A DNA stretch of 64,000 bases from Streptomyces sp. CB02414. GTDB taxonomy: Bacteria; Actinomycetota; Actinomycetes; Streptomycetales; Streptomycetaceae. The notes under the pieces are model-generated. The model saw nothing but the letters and a program-made list of their open reading frames with translations. It had not been told where the DNA came from and did not search any database. A program made the position numbers and the translations under genes. Where the stretch lies: the NCBI RefSeq assembly GCF_001905385.1, contig NZ_LIPF01000006.1, positions 365,291-429,290 on the forward strand, read 5' to 3'. Shown here one piece after another: positions 59,750 to 64,000 of the stretch. How positions within the stretch are numbered: the stretch's first letter is position 1; the number at the start of each line of letters is the position of its first letter.

Positions 59750-60193
59750 ATGAGTCTCCAGCCGGGTGACGCCCTCACCTCACACAACTTCGGCCTCCAG
59801 ATCGACGGTGTGATGGTCGAGTACCTCGCCGAGGTCAGCGGCCTCACTCTCGAACAGGACGTCATCACCTACCAGCAGAACAGCTCGATGGGCCGGGCCG
59901 AGGTGGCGCTGCTGCCGGGCGTGCAGAAGAACGGCCAGTGCACGGTCGTGCGCGGCATGACCCAGTCGGCGTCGTTCACCCAGTGGATCAACGACTCGAT
60001 CCGCGGCCAGATGAGCACCGCCCGCAAGAACGCCTCCATCATCATGATGGACTTCCAGGACAACCCGGTGAAGCGGTACAACCTGCGCAACGCCTGGTGC
60101 AGCAAGATCGACACGAGCACGGTGAAGGCGGGCGAGGCGGCGGCCCTGACCGAGACCGTCACCATCGTGTTCGAAGAACTGGTCATCGAGTAA
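59750..60193 (+). CDS. CIS inner tube protein
   Basis: 147 residues, family of phage T4 gp19-like tube proteins: GDALTSHNFGLQIDGVMVEYLAEVSGLTLEQDVITYQQN, LPGVQKNGQCTVVRGMTQSASFTQWINDS and LTETVTIVFEELVIE. Hexamers stack into the tube that is driven into the target. AGAAGGAC precedes the ATG. Its stop overlaps the next start (TAATG). Confidence 0.96.
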   Translation: MSLQPGDALTSHNFGLQIDGVMVEYLAEVSGLTLEQDVITYQQNSSMGRAEVALLPGVQKNGQCTVVRGMTQSASFTQWINDSIRGQMSTARKNASIIMMDFQDNPVKRYNLRNAWCSKIDTSTVKAGEAAALTETVTIVFEELVIE

Positions 60194-60690
60194 TGCGGCG
60201 TACGGCTGCCAAGGCGCCCGCCGCTCCACCCCAGACCGCGGCGGCGGGAGCGGACTTCCCCCGGTCTGCTCCCGCCGCCGCTCCGACGGAGGCGCCGGCC
60301 GACCCGGCGCCCCGCCGGGAACTGGTCACCGAGTTCCCCTTCGAACTGCCGCGCGGCTACGTCGACGAGTCGGGCACGCTGCACCGGGACGGTGTGATGC
60401 GCCTGTCGACGGCCCGGGACGAACTGGTCCCGCTGCGCGACGTGCGCGTGCAGGAGAACCCGGCGTACCTGTCGGTGGTGCTGCTGGGCCGGGTCATCAC
60501 CCGGCTCGGCACGCTGACGATGGTGCACGACGGGATCGTGGAGAACATGTTCGCCTCCGACCTGGCGTTCCTCCAGGACTTCTACCGCCAGATCAACGCG
60601 GAGGGGCACACCCGCGCGGCCGTGCGGTGCCCGCACTGCTCGGAACCCTTCGAGGTGGAACTCGGCGGGAGCCGCCTGGGGGAATCGTGA
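60193..60690 (+). CDS. Small CIS assembly protein (phage tail assembly chaperone-like)
   Basis: 165 residues from ATG 60193, overlapping the tube stop. An Ala/Pro-rich N-terminal stretch precedes EFPFELPRGYVDESGTLHRDGVMRLSTARDELVPLRD, LSVVLLGRVITRLGTL and a C-terminal half zinc site CPHCSEPFEVELGG. The pattern fits proteins found right after the tube gene in eCIS and phage clusters; they help assemble the tail but are not part of the mature tube in known systems (inference). Coupled to the next gene by overlap (GTGA). Confidence 0.75.
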   Translation: MRRTAAKAPAAPPQTAAAGADFPRSAPAAAPTEAPADPAPRRELVTEFPFELPRGYVDESGTLHRDGVMRLSTARDELVPLRDVRVQENPAYLSVVLLGRVITRLGTLTMVHDGIVENMFASDLAFLQDFYRQINAEGHTRAAVRCPHCSEPFEVELGGSRLGES

Positions 60691-60845
60691 CGTACGCGAC
60701 CGACCGGCTGCACGAGGAGATCGCGTACGTCGCCTACCACTTCCACTGGGGCCTGGACGCGATCCTGGACCTGGAGCACCGGGACCGGCGCCGGTACACG
60801 GAGCAGATCGCGTCCCTCGTGACGCGCGGCGCGGCGGAGGGCTGA
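60687..60845 (+). CDS. DUF6760 small CIS protein
   Basis: 52 residues from GTG 60687: VTYATDRLHEEIAYVAYHFHWGLDAILDLEHRDRRRYTEQI. This short helical protein matches the small DUF6760 family found in CIS operons between the assembly protein and later baseplate genes. Function unknown. Four bp separate it from the next start. Confidence 0.8.
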   Translation: MTYATDRLHEEIAYVAYHFHWGLDAILDLEHRDRRRYTEQIASLVTRGAAEG

Positions 60846-60848
60846 TCG

Positions 60849-63800
60849 GTGGGATTCCTGGACCGGCTGCGGGGACGCGAGGGCGCTGCCCGCGCGGGCG
60901 ACGGCGTGCCGGGCTCCGTGGGGAGCGCGGCACCGGACGCGAGTACGGCGGGTACGGCGGGACCGCCGGACGTGTCGGGCGCGGCCGCGCCGCCCGTGGC
61001 CGTCGCGGCATGGACGTCGCTGCCGCCGATCCAGCGGGCGGCGGACGGCGGACCGACCGGCGTCGCGGACGCCGGGTTCGGCGGACGGCTGCCGACCTGG
61101 CAGAACCCGTCGTTCAGCGGCGCGCCGTCCCCGGCGGTCCTGGACCCGGCGGCGGGCCACGGCCTGCTCTCGGGAGCGTTCGCCGAGCCGGCGTCCGAAC
61201 ACCCCTCGCGGGGCCTGCCGTCGGCGGCGGTGCAGCGCATGCCGGTGGCGCCGCTCCGGGGGACAACGCCGGGGGCAGGTGCGGGACCGGTTCCGTTGTC
61301 GGCCACGGCTGCGGCTTCGGGCGCGGACGCGGGTGCGGGTACGGGTTCGGCTGCGGCTCCCCTGGGGCGTACGCGGTTGGCGTCGGCCGCCCCGGTGTCC
61401 CCGGCCCCGCTCCCACCGGTCCAACGGTCGCGCTCCGCGGGGCCCGCGTCCCCCGGGGCTCCTGCCCACGGCCTCCGTGCGACGCCCGTGCCGCCCGCCG
61501 CGTCCCGGGCGCGGGGCTCCCTCACCAAGGCGCCGTCCGTTCCGGCGGCCGTGCAGCGCCGGGCCCTGCCCGCGAGTCGCCGGACGGCCGACACCGTACC
61601 CGACTCCCCGGGTCCGGCACCGTCGTCCGCGGACGGCGACCGAGAAGATCGCGGCGTCGCCCCGGTCACCGCCCCTGCTGCCCGTTCCGTGCCCGGGACG
61701 GGCCCGTCCGGCGTCCGCTCGTCCGCGTCGGCCGGTGCGCCCCCCGTCCAGCGCGCGGCACACGCACCCCGCCCCGTGCCCGCAAGGCCGGCGGACACCG
61801 CCGCGCCTGGGGCGACGGCGGCTTCCCCGGGCGGGCCCGCGGACGGCGCCCCGCTGGGAGGCGCGGCGTTCCAGCCGGGTACCGGTTCCCGCTCGGGCTC
61901 GGGCTCTGGTTCCGGCTCCCGCTCTGGTTCGGGCTCGGGACCCGATACCGGCTCCCGGTCTGGTTCCGGCACCGGTTCCGGCGGTCGGCACAGCGCCCCA
62001 GTACCCGGGACGCCGGCCCAGCGTGCTGTGCACCGACGGGAGGTGACGCCCGACTCCAGCGGCACCCCGGCCCCGCGCACCAACGCGCACCGCCGGGAAG
62101 CGGGCACTCCCGTCGCCGGTACGCCGGCACAGCGAGCGACGCCCAACACCCGCAACAGCACCACGGGCGACGGCAACCCGACCGCACCAACCCCCAGTAC
62201 GCCCGTACAACGAGCGACGCCCAACACCCGCACCGGTGCGCCCGACGCCCGCAGCACGACACCACCAGCCGCCGGTACACCGACACCGCCCGCGGCCCGC
62301 AGCCCCCGCACCAACGCGTCCGGCGACCACAGACCGGCCACACCGAGCACCAGTACGCCGACACGGCCCGCGACTCCCGGCGACCGCAAGCCGACCGCAC
62401 CAACCCCCAGTACGCCCGTACAACGAGCGACGCCCAACACCCGCACCGGTGCGCCCGACGCCCGCAGCACGACACCACCAGCCGCCGGTACACCGACACC
62501 GCCCGCGGCCCGCAGCCCCCGCACCAACGCGTCCGGCGACCACAGACCGGCCACACCGAGCACCAGTACGCCGACACGGCCCGCGACTCCCGGCGACCGC
62601 AAGCCGACCGCACCAACCCCCGGCACGCCGGCACCCGGCGCCCCGACACAGTCGCCGACACCCGGCCACGGCACCGCACCGGTCGGCCCGGACGGCGGCG
62701 CCACGACCGGTCTCCCCGTCCAGCGGTCCGCGCCCACCGCCCCACGCACGCCTCCCCCCGCAGACAAGCGCTCCACGTCCACCCCGGGCGGCACATCACC
62801 CACCCCGCCGGCCCAGCGTCCCGTGCCCGCGCAGGACTCCGCACCGACGGCCACCCCCCGCGCCGCCCAGGCCACTCCCGACACCCCGTCACCCGCCACG
62901 CCGGTCCAGCGGGCCCTGCCCGCCTCCGCCCCCGGCTCGAGCCCTCACCTCGGCGGCAGTACGACCACCGGCAGCGCGGCCGCACAAGAACCGCACCCGC
63001 ACACCCACCCCGCCGGAACCCCCGGCCGGGCAACGGCCGCCCCGGACGGCACCCCGGCGACAAGCGACCCGGTACAGCGGTCCACACCTCGCACCGACCG
63101 CCCGGCCGCCGCACCCGGCAACCCCCTCCCGCCGGTCCAGCGAGCCGTATCCCGCGGCATCCCGGCACCGGCCCCGTCCCTGCCCGCCACCGCCACGCCG
63201 ACCCCACCGCGCACCGTCCACGGCATGACCGGGCCGCAGCCGTCCTCAGCCCCTTCCCCGACGGATCACCCCCTCGAAGCGGCCGGCACCACACCCGCCG
63301 TGCAGCGGCGCACATCGGTACCCGGACGCCCGGCCGCGTCGCACCCTTCAGCTCCCGACCAGGCCCCTGAGACCCGGCACACGGCGACGCCCCCCACCCC
63401 GGCACCGCGCCCGTCCGTCGCACCCCCGGTGCAGCGCTCCACGGACCGCTCCCCCGCCCCCGGCGCCACGCCTGCTCCCGCCACCCGCCCGGTGACCGGA
63501 ACGTCCGTCACCGGCCACTCCGCCGACGCCGACGCCGTACGCCCGTCCCGCTCCACCGCCACGACACCCCGCACCGGCCTCGGCGCCCCCCGCGCTGTCC
63601 CCCCGGTCCAGCGCAGCACCGCCCCACCACGCGCGGGCCTCGGCGCCCCCACCTCCGGGCCCGCCGACGTACGCCCGGCCCCGGACCCGAGGCCCGAGCC
63701 CGTCGTTCCCGCGCGTCCGGCCGCCGCCCCGGCCCCCCTCCCCGCCGACCGTCGGCGCTCCCCCCTCGGTGCTCCCCTCACCACCGCACCGGACGGCAGC

Positions 63801-64000
63801 AGACCACTCGCCGCCGCCCCGGCCCAGCCCACCGCGACGCCGGTCCAGCGAGCCACCACCGCGGCCGCCCCCACACCCACGCCCCCGGCACCGACCCCCC
63901 ACGCAGCCGACGCGCCCGCACCCCCGCCCGTCCAGCACGCCACCACCCCCACCACGCCCGAACCCCCGACTGCCGGCCCAAGCACCCCCCGCACGGCAAC
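60849..64000 (+). CDS. Very long Pro/Ala/Thr-rich CIS protein with [V/A/I]QR motifs (3' end outside window)
   Basis: The frame from the GTG at 60849 (MGFLDRLRGREGAARAG) is open to the window end: at least 1,050 residues without a stop. It follows the DUF6760 stop by 3 bp. The sequence is disordered-looking and Pro/Ala/Thr/Arg-rich, with a Gly/Ser stretch near 61885-61975 and 19 copies of a motif P-(V/A/I)-Q-(R/H), from PPIQRA (61023) to PPVQHA (about 63932). The DUF4157 cargo candidate carries the same QR motifs. I do not recognise a family; adaptor, tape-measure-like or giant cargo protein are all possible. Other long frames on this stretch are shadows created by its high GC. Confidence 0.75.
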   Translation, partial: MGFLDRLRGREGAARAGDGVPGSVGSAAPDASTAGTAGPPDVSGAAAPPVAVAAWTSLPPIQRAADGGPTGVADAGFGGRLPTWQNPSFSGAPSPAVLDPAAGHGLLSGAFAEPASEHPSRGLPSAAVQRMPVAPLRGTTPGAGAGPVPLSATAAASGADAGAGTGSAAAPLGRTRLASAAPVSPAPLPPVQRSRSAGPASPGAPAHGLRATPVPPAASRARGSLTKAPSVPAAVQRRALPASRRTADTVPDSPGPAPSSADGDREDRGVAPVTAPAARSVPGTGPSGVRSSASAGAPPVQRAAHAPRPVPARPADTAAPGATAASPGGPADGAPLGGAAFQPGTGSRSGSGSGSGSRSGSGSGPDTGSRSGSGTGSGGRHSAPVPGTPAQRAVHRREVTPDSSGTPAPRTNAHRREAGTPVAGTPAQRATPNTRNSTTGDGNPTAPTPSTPVQRATPNTRTGAPDARSTTPPAAGTPTPPAARSPRTNASGDHRPATPSTSTPTRPATPGDRKPTAPTPSTPVQRATPNTRTGAPDARSTTPPAAGTPTPPAARSPRTNASGDHRPATPSTSTPTRPATPGDRKPTAPTPGTPAPGAPTQSPTPGHGTAPVGPDGGATTGLPVQRSAPTAPRTPPPADKRSTSTPGGTSPTPPAQRPVPAQDSAPTATPRAAQATPDTPSPATPVQRALPASAPGSSPHLGGSTTTGSAAAQEPHPHTHPAGTPGRATAAPDGTPATSDPVQRSTPRTDRPAAAPGNPLPPVQRAVSRGIPAPAPSLPATATPTPPRTVHGMTGPQPSSAPSPTDHPLEAAGTTPAVQRRTSVPGRPAASHPSAPDQAPETRHTATPPTPAPRPSVAPPVQRSTDRSPAPGATPAPATRPVTGTSVTGHSADADAVRPSRSTATTPRTGLGAPRAVPPVQRSTAPPRAGLGAPTSGPADVRPAPDPRPEPVVPARPAAAPAPLPADRRRSPLGAPLTTAPDGSRPLAAAPAQPTATPVQRATTAAAPTPTPPAPTPHAADAPAPPPVQHATTPTTPEPPTAGPSTPRTA
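62178..62603 (+). repeat. Exact 213-bp tandem duplication
   Basis: Copies at 62178-62390 and 62391-62603 read identically; a partial third copy of about 18 bp starts at 62604. The length is 71 codons, so the frame of the long CIS protein is kept. Each copy encodes one TPVQRATP motif and the text AGTPTPPAARSPRTNASG. Confidence 0.93.

Noticed and set aside
62178..62621. CRISPR-like repeat array
   Set aside because: The unit is 213 bp, in tandem without spacers and in frame; it is a coding duplication.

Overview
The window is very GC-rich, uses GTG and TTG starts freely, and follows the gene order of the Streptomyces coelicolor chromosome (roughly SCO4316 down to SCO4249, from memory). I read it as a Streptomyces core-to-accessory stretch; species is not decided here.

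Left part (1-9,100): the 3' end of a HelR/HelD-type RNA polymerase motor ATPase, cutC, several small enzymes, then a MurNAc-6-phosphate module (RpiR-type regulator, murQ, PTS EIIBC). A second amino-sugar module, nagK-nagA with a divergent sugar-binding lipoprotein, lies at 23.5-27.1 kb. MurQ makes GlcNAc-6-P, the substrate of NagA, so the two modules feed one pathway. DasR-type (dre) sites sit before nagK/the binding protein and also before cutC.

Middle (9-23 kb): small regulators (TetR, XRE/DUF397), an esterase, an old-yellow-enzyme reductase, groEL2 under CIRCE control, a cold-shock gene, a SAM-riboswitch-controlled threonine-synthase-family enzyme with a ubiquitin-like sulfur carrier (probably homocysteine synthesis rather than threonine synthesis), gpgS, and trehalose genes otsA/otsB.

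27-45.7 kb: a PfkB kinase, a CBM-like membrane protein, the GAF-PAS-GGDEF protein CdgB with a BldD box upstream, flavin reductase, GNAT, ArfB and TerD genes, the redox/haem sensing set senR-senS/hbpS, an M1 peptidase preceded by a parS site, a GNAT-NUDIX fusion, a pentapeptide protein, FAD enzymes, an MFS exporter and an APH/hydroxyurea-kinase-like gene.

Right part (45.7-64 kb): the start of a Streptomyces-type contractile injection system (CIS) locus. Two divergent LuxR-type regulators are followed by a DUF4255 tail-terminator and an AAA+ ATPase, a membrane-anchored ricin-lectin protein, two candidate cargo proteins (one with the eCIS-associated DUF4157 domain), then sheath, tube, a small assembly protein, a 52-aa DUF6760 protein and a very long Pro/Ala/Thr-rich protein with 19 [V/A/I]-Q-R/H motifs that runs off the window and carries an exact 213-bp tandem duplication. 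The cargo candidates and the long protein share short Q-R / GNRAV motifs; this is the most interesting signal in the window.
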